Positions 8,665-17,446 of a stretch of 64,000 bases of DNA are shown here, one piece after another. The DNA is taken from positions 124,001 through 188,000 of the forward strand of contig NZ_JALMDK010000006.1 in NCBI RefSeq assembly GCF_023094165.1, in the 5' to 3' direction. Source of the DNA: Crossiella sp. S99.2 (lineage in GTDB: Bacteria > Actinomycetota > Actinomycetes > Mycobacteriales > Pseudonocardiaceae). The number at the start of each line of letters is the position of its first letter. Position 1 is the first letter of the stretch. The notes below the pieces were generated by a model. It ran no database searches. It had not been told where the DNA came from and saw only the letters and a list, made by a program, of their open reading frames with translations. The position numbers and the translations under genes were made by a program.

Positions 8665-9300
8665 ATGGCGAGGGAGGACGCGGTCCGCGCAGTGCTGCGC
8701 CGCTACGGCAGGTCCAGGGACTTCCACCGACAACAGACCCTGCTGTCCGAAGGCGCCGAGAGCGACGAGGTCCTGCTCATCGAGCAGGGCCTGGTCAAGG
8801 TGCTGCTCTCCGGCGGCAACGGCACCGAGCTGATCGCCGGTTTCTACGGGGCAGGCGAGCTGATCGGCGAACTGGGCGTGATCGAGGAGGTGCCGCGCAG
8901 CGCCACGGTCATCGCGCACACCGCGGGCAGCGCCGTGCACGTGCCCAGGGCGGTGTTCCTGAGCCTGATGCGCACCAACCAGGACGTGCTGCTGCTGGTG
9001 AACTCCACCCTGCAGCGCCGCCTGCGCAACGCCGACCACCGCGGCCTGTCCGTGGCCTTCCAGGACGTGCCGACCAGGGTGGCCAAACAGCTGCTGAGCT
9101 GGGCCGATGACCGCGGCGAGCAGACCGAGCACGGGGTGGCCATCCGCGGCATGAGCCAGAAGGAACTGGCCCAGTCCGTGGGCGCCTCGGCCAAGACGGT
9201 GGACGCCGCGCTCAAGCGGTTCCGCGCCCAGGGCCTGGTGCGCACCAGCCGCCTGCGTTACCTGCTGCCCGACCCACGCCGCCTGGCCGAACAGGTCTGA
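8665..9300 (+). CDS. Crp/Fnr-family transcriptional regulator
   Basis: A 211-residue regulator. Residues 15-125 form a cyclic-nucleotide-binding-type beta roll (LLSEGAESDEVLLIEQGLVKV, GELIGELGVIEEVPRSATV). This is followed by a dimerisation helix and a winged helix-turn-helix (GMSQKELAQSVGASAKTVDAAL). No Fe-S cysteines are present, so it is not an Fnr-type oxygen sensor. The phosphate-binding pocket reads GELGVIEEVPRSA, which keeps the Arg-Ser of Crp. The ATG follows a GGAG sequence. The signal is unknown, possibly a cyclic nucleotide. Confidence 0.88.
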   Translation: MAREDAVRAVLRRYGRSRDFHRQQTLLSEGAESDEVLLIEQGLVKVLLSGGNGTELIAGFYGAGELIGELGVIEEVPRSATVIAHTAGSAVHVPRAVFLSLMRTNQDVLLLVNSTLQRRLRNADHRGLSVAFQDVPTRVAKQLLSWADDRGEQTEHGVAIRGMSQKELAQSVGASAKTVDAALKRFRAQGLVRTSRLRYLLPDPRRLAEQV

Positions 9301-9313
9301 GTCCAGTCGGCCC

Positions 9314-9337
9314 GTTCTCCCTGGGACGCGGGAGAAC
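9314..9337 (+). terminator. Hairpin after the Crp/Fnr gene
   Basis: GTTCTCCC and GGGAGAAC form a perfect 8-bp stem around an 8-base loop, 14 bp after the stop codon. There is no T run. It is likely a transcription terminator by position. Confidence 0.55.
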
Positions 9338-9409
9338 TCATCGGCCATTCGCAGCACACTCCCGCCCATGACGTGGCCTATCCGTCTGTCACCCGTGTGG
9401 AGGTAGTGC

Positions 9410-10186
9410 GTGGCCCTCATGCCTGTAAACCGGACCGTGCTCGGCATCGACCTGATCGACTCCGGCAGCAACCCCGGCTACCACCTGGACGTGGCGGCCC
9501 AGAAAATGCGCGAATTCACCGAGACGGCCCTGGCCGGCCGCGAGATAGCCAAGGCCGACGCCGTGGACTGGCAGCACACCGGCGACGGCCTGCTGGCGGC
9601 CTTCCCCCAGGAAATGCTCGGCAACCTGGTCGACGCCACCCAGCTGCTCGACGAACTGGCCGCCGAGCACAACCGCTGGCACAAGCCCGACGTCCGCCTG
9701 CGCATCTGTCTCGGCATCGGCCCGCTGCCCACCCACGAGGGCCTGCACCGCACCAACATCGACTGCGCCCGGATGCTGGACGCCCCGGTCTTCCGCACCG
9801 TCCTCCGCCAGTGCGCCCAGGCCGGCCCGGCGGAGTTCAACACCGGCCTGATCCTCTCCGCCAAGGCTTACGAGGACGTCTTCGGTGGCCCCTACACCGA
9901 CCTGGTCAAGCAATCCGACTTCAGCCGGATCACCTTCCAGCACAAGGAAACCGAGAACACCGCCTGGATCCGCGTCCCCGGCTTCGCCGCCGAACGCCTC
10001 ACCGCCTTCGCCGAACCCCAGCCACTACCCGAACCGGTGACCAAGCCCGAGGACAAGCCCGGCGAGGCGACCCGCCGGGTCGCGGCCAGCAGCGCGGTGA
10101 ACAACACGGTCAACGGCGAGATGAACGGCGTCCAGGCCGGTGAGATCCACGGCGGCGTGCACTTCGGCGACCGCCGCCGTCGCTGA
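9410..10186 (+). CDS. Nucleotide-cyclase-like protein with C-terminal amyloid-type motif
   Basis: A 258-residue protein. Residues 8-195 resemble a class III cyclase homology domain (TVLGIDLIDSG, HTGDGLLAAFP, RLRICLGIGPLPTHEG, TNIDCARMLDA). The usual second metal-binding Asp context is not obvious, so catalysis is doubtful. After a Pro/Glu-rich linker the tail (about 230-258) reads NTVNGEMNG then VQAGEIHGGVHFG, ending in four Arg. This matches the short RHIM-like amyloid signalling motifs described at the ends of actinobacterial NLR-type and effector proteins. The start is GTG after GGAGG. No partner with the same motif is seen in the window. It is probably a signalling adaptor or effector; this role is inferred. 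Confidence 0.65.
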   Translation: MALMPVNRTVLGIDLIDSGSNPGYHLDVAAQKMREFTETALAGREIAKADAVDWQHTGDGLLAAFPQEMLGNLVDATQLLDELAAEHNRWHKPDVRLRICLGIGPLPTHEGLHRTNIDCARMLDAPVFRTVLRQCAQAGPAEFNTGLILSAKAYEDVFGGPYTDLVKQSDFSRITFQHKETENTAWIRVPGFAAERLTAFAEPQPLPEPVTKPEDKPGEATRRVAASSAVNNTVNGEMNGVQAGEIHGGVHFGDRRRR

Positions 10187-10191
10187 CCGGC

Positions 10192-10806
10192 TCAGCCCAC
10201 CACACCCGGCCGGCTGACCACCTCATCCGCCAGTCCGTACGCCACCGCCTCCGGCGCGCTGAACCACCGGTCGCGGTCGGCGTCGGCGGTGATCTGCTCC
10301 ACCGTTTTGCCGGTCTGCGCCGCGGTGATCTCCGCGACCAGCAGCTTGAGCTTGGCGAACTCCGCGGCGCGGATGGCGATGTCCGAGGCGGTGCCGGAGA
10401 GCCCGGCGTGCGGCTGGTGCATCAGCACCCTGGTGCGCGGCAGCACGTACCGCTTGCCCGGTGTGCCGGAGGAGAGCAGGAACTGGCCCATCGAGGCGGC
10501 CATGCCCATCGCCCAGGTGGAGACGTCCGGGGCGATCAGTTGCATGGTGTCGTAGATGGCCAGGCCCGCGTTGACCGAGCCGCCGGGGGAGTTGATGTAG
10601 AAGACGATGTCCCGTTCCGGGTCCTCGGCGGCCAGCAGCAACATCTGGGCGCTGATCCGGTTCGCGCTCTCATCGTCCACTTCGGACCCGAGGAACACGA
10701 TGCGTTCACTCAGCAGCCGGTCGAACACCGAGTCGCTGAGGCTGAGCCCGGCCCCCGCGCGCATCCGCAACTCCCCGCCCCATTCCGTGCCGTTGTCCCG
10801 AGCCAC
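10192..10806 (-). CDS. clpP: ClpP-type serine protease
   Basis: A 204-residue ClpP homologue with the whole catalytic triad visible: Ser105 in GMAASMGQ, His130 in LMHQPHAG, and Asp179 in DADRDRWF. The INSPGGSVNAGLAIYD segment is intact. It would form the proteolytic ring used by a Clp ATPase. The GTG start follows GGGAGGCGG. Actinobacteria usually carry clpP1/clpP2 next to clpX or tig. This copy stands alone beside the cyclase-like gene, so it is probably an extra paralogue rather than the essential pair. Confidence 0.92.
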   Translation of the reverse strand: MARDNGTEWGGELRMRAGAGLSLSDSVFDRLLSERIVFLGSEVDDESANRISAQMLLLAAEDPERDIVFYINSPGGSVNAGLAIYDTMQLIAPDVSTWAMGMAASMGQFLLSSGTPGKRYVLPRTRVLMHQPHAGLSGTASDIAIRAAEFAKLKLLVAEITAAQTGKTVEQITADADRDRWFSAPEAVAYGLADEVVSRPGVVG

Positions 10807-10860
10807 GTTCCGCCTCCCTGGTCGTTGTCTGTGCTCGACGGTAGACCGGGCGGCCGGGAC

Positions 10861-10898
10861 GCGGGACCGGGTTCGCTCTCAGCGCATCCCGGTCCCGC
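10861..10898 (-). terminator. Hairpin after the DUF6355-like gene
   Basis: An 11-bp perfect stem (GCGGGACCGGG with CCCGGTCCCGC) around a 16-base loop lies 8 bp beyond the stop of the small secreted protein. There is no T tract. Confidence 0.6.
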
Positions 10899-10905
10899 TG
10901 GGTGA

Positions 10906-11208
10906 TCAGCAGCCGTCGCGGAGGTAATAGGCGTTGGAGATGAACCGGTCACCCGTGCTGCCCTGGCGTTCCAGGTTCGTCACGCCCTTGCCGACGCACC
11001 GGTCCGCGGTGCCGCCGAGACCGCCGTACCAGCGCACCCGGATGGTGATCCGGTCCGCGGCGCCGCAGTGGTTGTACTTGGCGTAGTTGTTCTCCACGAA
11101 GAATCCACACGGCGCCTGTTCAGCCGACGGGGACGCGAGGGCGACCGCACTGCCGGAGAATGCGGTCACCGCGAAAGCGAAAACGGTGAGTGATCGAGCG
11201 ATACGCAT
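10906..11208 (-). CDS. Small secreted Cys-containing protein, DUF6355-like
   Basis: A 100-residue precursor. A signal peptide runs MRIARSLTVFAFAVTAFSGS and is probably cleaved near ALASPSA. The mature part of about 70 residues has four Cys: CGFFVENNYAKYNHCG near its start, then RCVGKG, and a terminal Cys in YYLRDGC. This pattern fits the DUF6355 family of small actinobacterial exported proteins, function unknown. The ATG at 11208 is preferred over longer frames because it begins the signal peptide. Confidence 0.7.
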   Translation of the reverse strand: MRIARSLTVFAFAVTAFSGSAVALASPSAEQAPCGFFVENNYAKYNHCGAADRITIRVRWYGGLGGTADRCVGKGVTNLERQGSTGDRFISNAYYLRDGC

Positions 11209-11475
11209 ACCCGGAAGTATGTCGGTGACTCCTGGGGGCACGCACGGCGAACCAAGATCATCGTTGCCACGTTCATTCGATGGTGGCCTGAGGGTAGCCC
11301 GACGCACGAGCCGGCCAAAGGTTGCCTACGACCTACGTCACCAGCAAATATAACGACTCGATATACCCGGTGGACCTGGTGGCAACCCCTGGACCCCAGG
11401 AGGCGTCTTCTTCACGGAGCCACCAAGACCGCCCCAATTACCGAGGGCGGCAATCCACCAAGGGGGATAAAGGAA

Positions 11476-12051
11476 ATGGGTACTCGTCTCGCATTCACCG
11501 GAATTACCGCGGCTGCCATCGCCACCGCATTTCTGGCCGCACCGGTCGCGTTCGCCGCGGACGAGGTGATCGGCGCCATCGGGGTCCAGGACAAGTCGAT
11601 CAGGGCCGGCCAGGAGGTCCTGGTCCGGGCCTACTGCAAGGACCCGAAGTTCACCGGCTCGAAGATCACCTCCGCGGTGCTGGACGCGCCGCCGCTGACC
11701 GGCAAGCCCGGCCAGTCCTACACCTCCGACGGCCGGATCAAGCCGGAGACCAAGCCCGGCACGCACACCCTGTCCTTCGTCTGCGCCGGCAAGACCATCA
11801 CCGGCAGCTTCGAGGTGCTGCCCGGCAAGCGCCGTCCCGGCGCCACCCCGCGCAAGCCGGTGGAGACCAAGGCCAACGAGCAGGTCAAGGTCAAGCCCAA
11901 GGGCGCGGCCGAGACCGGTGGCGGCGCGCTGGCCCAGCAGGGCCTCGGCGAGAGCCTGGACTGGATGTCCGTGGGTGGCTTCGCCGCGGGTGGCCTGGCC
12001 GCCGTGGCCGCCGGTGTGATCATCTTCCGCAACCGCCGCCAGAAGGCCTGA
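11476..12051 (+). CDS. Secreted, C-terminally membrane-anchored protein
   Basis: A 191-residue protein with a signal peptide (TRLAFTGITAAAIATAFLAAP, cleavage near AFAAD). A beta-rich middle of about 90 residues carries two Cys, one in AYCKDPKF and one in LSFVCAGK, that could form a disulfide. A Lys/Pro-rich spacer follows, then a C-terminal membrane helix (FAAGGLAAVAAGVIIF) and the basic end RNRRQKA. There is no LPXTG motif. It is likely a surface protein of unknown function. The 168 bp before it are less GC-rich than the surroundings and probably hold its promoter; no riboswitch was recognised there. Confidence 0.7.
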   Translation: MGTRLAFTGITAAAIATAFLAAPVAFAADEVIGAIGVQDKSIRAGQEVLVRAYCKDPKFTGSKITSAVLDAPPLTGKPGQSYTSDGRIKPETKPGTHTLSFVCAGKTITGSFEVLPGKRRPGATPRKPVETKANEQVKVKPKGAAETGGGALAQQGLGESLDWMSVGGFAAGGLAAVAAGVIIFRNRRQKA

Positions 12052-12105
12052 GCCAGCGCGAAATCCGTTCGCCGGGGGGTTGAACGGGCAGGTAGAACAA
12101 CAGCC

Positions 12106-12807
12106 ATGCTTCGCAAGTACCCGCGCACGCCGCATCTGGAGGGGTCCCGGCGGCAACCCGGTGACCACGACCTCGCCGCGGTCGGGTACGCCGAGATCGC
12201 CGGACGCTACCTGGTGGTGGCGGAGAAGCTGGACGGCGCGAACGCCGCGATCAGTTTCACCGCCGAGGGCGAGCTGCGGTTGCAGAGCCGCGGCCACTAC
12301 CTCACCGGCGGCCCGCGGGAACGCCAGTTCGACCAGTTCAAGTCCTGGGCCGCCGCGGCCGCGCACCTGCTGTGGCCGCGGCTGTCCGACCGGTACGTGC
12401 TGTACGGGGAATGGCTCTACGCCAAGCACACCGTCTGCTACGACCGGCTGCCGCACTACTTCTGCGAGTTCGACGCCCTGGACCGGCACACCGGGGTCTT
12501 CCTGTCCACCGCGGCCCGGCGCGCACTGCTCGACGGGCTGCCGGTGTGCCCGGTGCCGGTGCTGCACACCGGCCCACTGTCCACTGTGGCCGAACTGACC
12601 GCGCTGCTCGGCCCGTCCACCTGCGGACCGGAGCAGATGGAAGGGCTCTACATCAAGGTCGAGCAGGGCGCGGAGACCGTCGGCCGGTACAAGTGGGTGC
12701 GCCCGAGCTTCCTGACCGAGGTGCTCGATTCCGGCGGTCACTGGCTGGACCGTCCGATCACGCCCAACCGGCTCGCCGACCCGGAGGCGCTGTATGCGGG
12801 TCTTTGA
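12106..12807 (+). CDS. ATP-dependent RNA ligase
   Basis: A 233-residue nucleotidyltransferase of the RNA ligase family. Motif I is EKLDGAN with the adenylated Lys41. Motif IV is EGLYIKVE and motif V is YKWVRP. Motif IIIa is probably FCEFDALD. It lacks the extra domains of DNA ligases. Its end overlaps the next gene, an HD-Pnk end-healing enzyme, by 14 bp, so the two form a healing-and-sealing pair for broken RNA. Such pairs are thought to repair tRNAs cut by nucleases; the actual substrate is inferred. Confidence 0.85.
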   Translation: MLRKYPRTPHLEGSRRQPGDHDLAAVGYAEIAGRYLVVAEKLDGANAAISFTAEGELRLQSRGHYLTGGPRERQFDQFKSWAAAAAHLLWPRLSDRYVLYGEWLYAKHTVCYDRLPHYFCEFDALDRHTGVFLSTAARRALLDGLPVCPVPVLHTGPLSTVAELTALLGPSTCGPEQMEGLYIKVEQGAETVGRYKWVRPSFLTEVLDSGGHWLDRPITPNRLADPEALYAGL

Positions 12808-13921
12808 GCGGCTCTGCCCGACCGGTCCACAGTGGACGGTGCCGTGGACGGAGATCACCGAGGCGTTCGACTGGGTGCGCAGGCTGCGCGGCGTGGCCCA
12901 GGATCCGGTGCACCACGCCGAGGGCGATGTCTGGACGCACACCCGGATGGCCTGCGAGGCCCTGGCCGCGCTGCCTGAATGGCGGTCCCGCCCGGCCGCG
13001 GAGCGGGTCCGCCTGTTCGCCACGGTCCTGCTGCACGACGTGGCCAAACCGGTGTGCACCCAGGTGGATCAGGAGGGCCGGATCACCGCCCGCGGCCACT
13101 CCCGCCGCGGCGAGATCATGGCCCGCCGCATCCTGTGGGAGCTGGACGCGCCCATTGCCTGGCGCGAGCACGTCTGCTGCCTGATCCGGCACCACCAGGT
13201 CCCGTTCTGGGCCCTGGAACGCCCGGACCTGGACCGCATCGCCTTCCGCGCCAGCCTGCTGGCGAGCAACGCCGACCTGGTCCTGCTGGCCACCGCCGAC
13301 ATCCTCGGCCGGAGCTGCGCGGACACCGCCGAGGTGCTGGACAACATCGCGCTGTACCAGCAGTACTGCGCCGAAGCCCGCTGTCTGGACCGCCCCCGCG
13401 AGTTCCCCTCCGAGCACGCCCGCTTCACCTACTTCCGCACCCCCGGCCGCGATCCGGACTACGCCGCGCACGACGACACCCGCCTCACCGCCACCGTCCT
13501 CAGTGGACTCCCCGGCGTGGGCAAGGACCACTGGATCGCCCGGCACCGCCCGGGAATCCCGGTGGTCAGCCTGGACGCCCTGCGCGCGGAACTCCGCATC
13601 GCCCCCGACGGCGACCAGCGCCCGGTGGCCGCCGCCGCGCACCAGGCCGCCCGCGAACACCTGCGGGCCGGCCGGAGTTTCGTCTGGAACGCCACCAACA
13701 TCTCCCGCCAGCTCCGCGACCGCTGCATCGGCCTGGCCGCCGCCTACCACGCCCGCATCGACCTGGTCTCCCTGGAGGCCCCGCCCGCGATCCTGCGCGC
13801 CCGCAACCGGTCCCGGCCGGCGCCGGTGCCGGCAGCGGTGATCGACCGCCTGCTGCACCGCTGGGAAACCCCCGACCCCACCGAGGCCCACCGGGTGAGC
13901 TGGCTCAGCACCGCCGGGTAG
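12794..13921 (+). CDS. HD-Pnk: HD phosphoesterase fused to polynucleotide kinase
   Basis: A 375-residue bifunctional end-healing enzyme. The N-terminal HD domain has HHAEGDVWTHT, the HD pair at 81-82 (LLHDVAKP), GHSRRGEIMARR and IRHHQVP, all metal ligands. The C-terminal kinase has the P-loop GLPGVGKD at 238-245, VVSLDALRAEL, and FVWNATNISRQLRDR. This architecture is the HD-Pnk type known from Runella slithyformis, in which the HD domain removes 2',3'-cyclic phosphate and the kinase phosphorylates 5'-OH ends. It overlaps the RNA ligase gene. Function is assigned by architecture. Confidence 0.85.
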   Translation: MRVFERLCPTGPQWTVPWTEITEAFDWVRRLRGVAQDPVHHAEGDVWTHTRMACEALAALPEWRSRPAAERVRLFATVLLHDVAKPVCTQVDQEGRITARGHSRRGEIMARRILWELDAPIAWREHVCCLIRHHQVPFWALERPDLDRIAFRASLLASNADLVLLATADILGRSCADTAEVLDNIALYQQYCAEARCLDRPREFPSEHARFTYFRTPGRDPDYAAHDDTRLTATVLSGLPGVGKDHWIARHRPGIPVVSLDALRAELRIAPDGDQRPVAAAAHQAAREHLRAGRSFVWNATNISRQLRDRCIGLAAAYHARIDLVSLEAPPAILRARNRSRPAPVPAAVIDRLLHRWETPDPTEAHRVSWLSTAG

Positions 13922-13931
13922 AACTGGAGGC

Positions 13932-15014
13932 ATGGCGTTGCGCGTGACCTTCATCCTGCCGGTGTTCCCCCGGACCCCCATCGGCGGCTTCCGGGTGGTC
14001 TACGAGTACGCCAACCGCCTCACCGCCCTGGGCTGCCAGGTCACCGTCGTGCACGAACGCTGGCGCGAAGGCCGCCGACACCCCCTCCGCCACCTGCGCG
14101 AACAGGCCCGCGACCACCGCAACACCCGCGCCCCGCACCGAGCGATCCCCTGGTTCCAGGTAGATCCCCAGGTCCGCCTGCTGATCGTGCCCACCCTCAC
14201 CCCCGAGCACATCCCACCCGCCGACGTGGTCGTGGCCACCCACTGGAAAACCGCCACCCTGCTCCCCCGCCTCACCCCCGCCCACGGCGCCCCCCACCAC
14301 CTCGTCCAGGGCTACGAAACCTGGAACGTCCCCAACCCCGCCCCCGTCAACGAAGCCCTGCTGCTCCCCATCCCCAAAATCACCGTCTCCACCCACCTCA
14401 CCCGCGTGCTCACCGACCTGGGCGTCCACAGTGGACAGATAACCACCATCCCCAACGGCCTGGACCACACCACCTACCACCCGCCCCCGCGCTCCCAGCC
14501 CCGCGCCGGCGTCGCCGTTCTGCTCAGCGACAGCACCGCCAAGGACTCCCCCACCGCCCTGGCCGCCCTGCGCCAGGTGCACGCCAAGTACCCCGGCCTC
14601 CAGGTCAGGGCCTTCGGCGTCATCCCCCAACCCCACCACCTACCACCCTGGATCCACTACACCCAGGGCCTGACCGGCAAGGCCCTCGCCGACCGCGTCT
14701 ACCGCCAAAGCGCCATCTACCTGTGCAGCTCCAGCACCGAAGGCTGGGGTTTCCCCGCCGCCGAGGCGATGGCCTGCGGCGCCGCCGTGGTCAGCACCCG
14801 CAACGGCGGCGTGGAGGACTTCTGCCACCACAACAAAACCGCCCTGCTGGTCAACGTAGGCGACCCCACCGCCATGGCAGAGGCCATCATCCGCCTACTC
14901 CGCAACGAAACCCTGCGCACCCACCTGACCACCGCCGCTCAGGCCACCACCGCAACCATGGACTGGCAAGCCTCCGCCACCACACTCCTGGCCACCCTCA
15001 CAAAGTCCACCTAG
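13932..15014 (+). CDS. GT4-family glycosyltransferase
   Basis: A 360-residue GT-B glycosyltransferase. It begins ALRVTFILPVFPRTPIGGFRVVYEYANRL, a donor-type glycine loop. The C-terminal half has TIPNGLDHTTYH and the nucleotide-sugar motif STEGWGFPAAEAMACGAAVVS, whose two Glu are typical of GT4 retaining enzymes. The ATG follows CTGGAGGC. Its stop overlaps the convergent GT2 gene by 4 bp. The sugar and acceptor are unknown. Confidence 0.88.
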   Translation: MALRVTFILPVFPRTPIGGFRVVYEYANRLTALGCQVTVVHERWREGRRHPLRHLREQARDHRNTRAPHRAIPWFQVDPQVRLLIVPTLTPEHIPPADVVVATHWKTATLLPRLTPAHGAPHHLVQGYETWNVPNPAPVNEALLLPIPKITVSTHLTRVLTDLGVHSGQITTIPNGLDHTTYHPPPRSQPRAGVAVLLSDSTAKDSPTALAALRQVHAKYPGLQVRAFGVIPQPHHLPPWIHYTQGLTGKALADRVYRQSAIYLCSSSTEGWGFPAAEAMACGAAVVSTRNGGVEDFCHHNKTALLVNVGDPTAMAEAIIRLLRNETLRTHLTTAAQATTATMDWQASATTLLATLTKST

Positions 15015-15766
15015 TCCCCCAACCTCATCCCCAATTCCCGCAACGCGTCGGCCCGCTCCCCGATGAGCTTCATCCGCGCCGCCCACTCCACCGCCTCGTA
15101 GTGCGCGCTCCCCGCCGCCGACCCCTGCCCCGGCCACTTCCGGTAGTGCAACCCCACCGCGGACTCGAAAAACCCGCCCGTCACCACACTCGCCGCCAGC
15201 AACAACCCGGTGTCATCGCTCCCCGGAACCGCCATCCACCCACCCAGCAACACCGCCAGCTCCCGCCGGATGCACAAGGTCGTCGGATGCACCGGCAACC
15301 GAAACCCGTTCTCCCGCCACAAATCCAGCACCAACCCCGGCTCCAGCCACCCCGCCGCCGGATCCCCCTCGAACCCCACCAATTCCCCATCAGGCAACAA
15401 ATCCAACGCCCGCGAGGTGCTCCACCCCACCCCGTCCTGCCCAGTGACCGCGGCGATGTCCCGCGCCAGCACCCCCGGCGTCAGCACATCATCCTGATCC
15501 AGGTTCTTCACCAGCTCGCCCGAGGCCCGCGCCAGCGCCAGATTCCGGGTGATCGCCACCCCACCCGGCCGCCCGTCGCCAAACCGGATCCGCTCGTCCG
15601 CGGGCAACACCTCCGCCGCGACCCCGGTCCGCCCATCCTCCTGAACCAGCCATTCCCACCGCCACCCCGCGGGCAACTCCTGCCCCCACAACGATTCCCA
15701 AGCGGCCAGCAAATGCTCAACCCGAGGCTGGTACACGGCGGTAATCACCGAAATCGCACGCACCAC
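15011..15766 (-). CDS. GT2-family glycosyltransferase
   Basis: A 251-residue GT-A glycosyltransferase. It opens ISVITAVYQPRVEHL. The donor-binding stretch ends in ELVKNLDQDDVLTPG, a DxD-like motif. The usual catalytic-base region is around VPGSDDTGLLLAASV. It is convergent with the GT4 gene, and the shared context suggests a common glycan or glycolipid role, which is inference. Confidence 0.85.
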   Translation of the reverse strand: MVRAISVITAVYQPRVEHLLAAWESLWGQELPAGWRWEWLVQEDGRTGVAAEVLPADERIRFGDGRPGGVAITRNLALARASGELVKNLDQDDVLTPGVLARDIAAVTGQDGVGWSTSRALDLLPDGELVGFEGDPAAGWLEPGLVLDLWRENGFRLPVHPTTLCIRRELAVLLGGWMAVPGSDDTGLLLAASVVTGGFFESAVGLHYRKWPGQGSAAGSAHYEAVEWAARMKLIGERADALRELGMRLGD

Positions 15767-15825
15767 CCCACCCTACTGAGCCACCAGCGAGAATCCCGGT
15801 AACCGCAGCCCCACAAAGGACCCCC

Positions 15826-16833
15826 ATGAGCGACCCCATCCGCCTGTCCGTCCTGGACACCTCCCCCATCGTCCAAGGCGCCACTCCCCAACAAGCCCTG
15901 CGCAACACAGTCGACCTGGCCACCCTGGCCGACTCCCTGGGCTACCACCGCTACTGGGTCCCCGAACACCACGGCATGCGCGGCGTGGCCAGCACGTCCC
16001 CCGCGGTCCTCATCGCCCACCTGGCCAACACCACCACAACCCTCCGCCTGGGCGCAGGCGGCGTCCTACTCCCCAACCACGCCCCCCTGGTGATCGCCGA
16101 ACAATTCGCCACCCTGACCGCCCTACACCCCGGCCGAATAGACCTCGGCATCGGCAAAGCCCCCGGCGGCCGCCAACAAGTGATCAACGAAATCCGCCCC
16201 GCCGCCACCCGAACCGCAAAACCCTTCCCCCACCAGCTAACCGAACTCCAGACCTACCTCAACCCCCCGGAAAACGCGCCCATCAAAGCAATCCCCGCCA
16301 TCAACGGCACCCCACCACCCCTCTGGCTGCTCGGCTCCTCCCCCACCAGCGCCACACTCGCCGCCACCCTGGGCCTCCCCTACGCCTACGCCCACCACCT
16401 GAACCCCACCGCGGCAGCGGAAGCCCTGCACACCTACCGAACCCACTTCCGCCCCACCCCCCAAACCCCAGCCCCGACAACCCTGGTCAGCCTCGCCGCG
16501 ATAGCCGCGGAAACCGACCCCCAAGCCGAATACCTGGCCGGCTCCATCCGCCGGAAAGTCCTCAGCCGCCACCACGGCACCCGAATCCAACTCCCCACCC
16601 CGGAAGAAGCCGCCATCCATCCCTACACCGCAGCCGACCACACCCACCTGGCCACCCACTCCGCCAAACTCCTGGTCGGCAGCCCGGAAAAACTGACCGC
16701 AGACCTGCAAGCGATCCTGGACACCACCGGCGCCACCGAAATCATGGTGACCACTCCGGTGTATCGCCACGCAGACCGCCGCCGGTCCTACGAACTGCTC
16801 GCCACGATCATCGACCAGTTGCACGCGAGCTGA
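15826..16833 (+). CDS. LLM-class flavin-dependent oxidoreductase
   Basis: A 335-residue luciferase-like monooxygenase of the MsnO8 subgroup. The family pattern is YHRYWVPEHHGMRGVASTSP near residue 45, LRLGAGGVLLPNHAPLVIAEQF, and HPGRIDLGIGKAPGG near residue 105. It would use reduced FMN or F420; the substrate is unknown. The ATG has AAAGGA upstream. The stop overlaps the 3' end of the convergent NUDIX gene by 26 bp. Confidence 0.88.
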   Translation: MSDPIRLSVLDTSPIVQGATPQQALRNTVDLATLADSLGYHRYWVPEHHGMRGVASTSPAVLIAHLANTTTTLRLGAGGVLLPNHAPLVIAEQFATLTALHPGRIDLGIGKAPGGRQQVINEIRPAATRTAKPFPHQLTELQTYLNPPENAPIKAIPAINGTPPPLWLLGSSPTSATLAATLGLPYAYAHHLNPTAAAEALHTYRTHFRPTPQTPAPTTLVSLAAIAAETDPQAEYLAGSIRRKVLSRHHGTRIQLPTPEEAAIHPYTAADHTHLATHSAKLLVGSPEKLTADLQAILDTTGATEIMVTTPVYRHADRRRSYELLATIIDQLHAS

Positions 16834-17362
16834 GGTAGTACAGCAACGCAACCAGCGTCCCGGATCCAAGAAGTTCGTTGCGCTGAGCCAAATCCCCCAC
16901 CCGCCCCAGCTCCACCCACTCGACCCGCCCCGCTTCCTCGGTGTCCGTCGGCTCCCCGACACGCTCAGCCGCACGCCACAGGAACACCTCAACGGGAGCC
17001 GTGACCTGCCCCGGCAACGGCTCAAAGCTGATCAGGTGCTCGGCTTCGCCAACCGGCCGCCAGCCGCTTTCCTCGACCGCTTCCCGCGCAGCCGTCGCCG
17101 CGGCGTCCTCCCCTTCCTCAACCAGCCCGCCCAGCAGCTCATAACCCCACTGCCCAGTGGCGAACCGATACCGCCACAACATCAACACCCGGTCCTGGCC
17201 GTCAACGATCAGCGCGATCGCGATCCGCCCCAGGTGAACGACGTGGTGCTCCCAGCGCGCACCATTGGGCGCCTCCACCTCGACCAGGCCAACCCGCACC
17301 CACCGGTTGTCATAGACCAGCCGCTCACCGTAGGTCTGCCACGCTCCGCGCTCCGCTGCCAC
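16808..17362 (-). CDS. NUDIX hydrolase
   Basis: A 184-residue NUDIX protein. The Nudix box GGLVEEGEDAAATAAREAVE then ESGW fits GX5EX7REUXEEXGU. The N-terminal strands (YGERLVYDNRWVRVGLVEVEAPNGA) resemble the ADP-ribose pyrophosphatase type. GTG at 17362 is taken as the start. The frame remains open upstream, but there it reads through the tRNA-derived repeat, which is not coding. The gene ends the conserved chromosome just left of element 1. Confidence 0.85.
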   Translation of the reverse strand: MAAERGAWQTYGERLVYDNRWVRVGLVEVEAPNGARWEHHVVHLGRIAIALIVDGQDRVLMLWRYRFATGQWGYELLGGLVEEGEDAAATAAREAVEESGWRPVGEAEHLISFEPLPGQVTAPVEVFLWRAAERVGEPTDTEEAGRVEWVELGRVGDLAQRNELLGSGTLVALLYYLSSRATGR

Positions 17363-17446
17363 GGCGGAAAGCCTACGAATGCCGGACGCTGTGCGACCGA
17401 ACGTACGGCGGAACCTGGCCCGCGCGCACCCTGTTCCAGCTCGACA

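Noticed and set aside
11308..11475. Possible riboswitch before the secreted anchored protein
   Set aside because: The leader was compared by eye with the c-di-AMP ydaO pattern expected before wall-related genes; the conserved core was not found.
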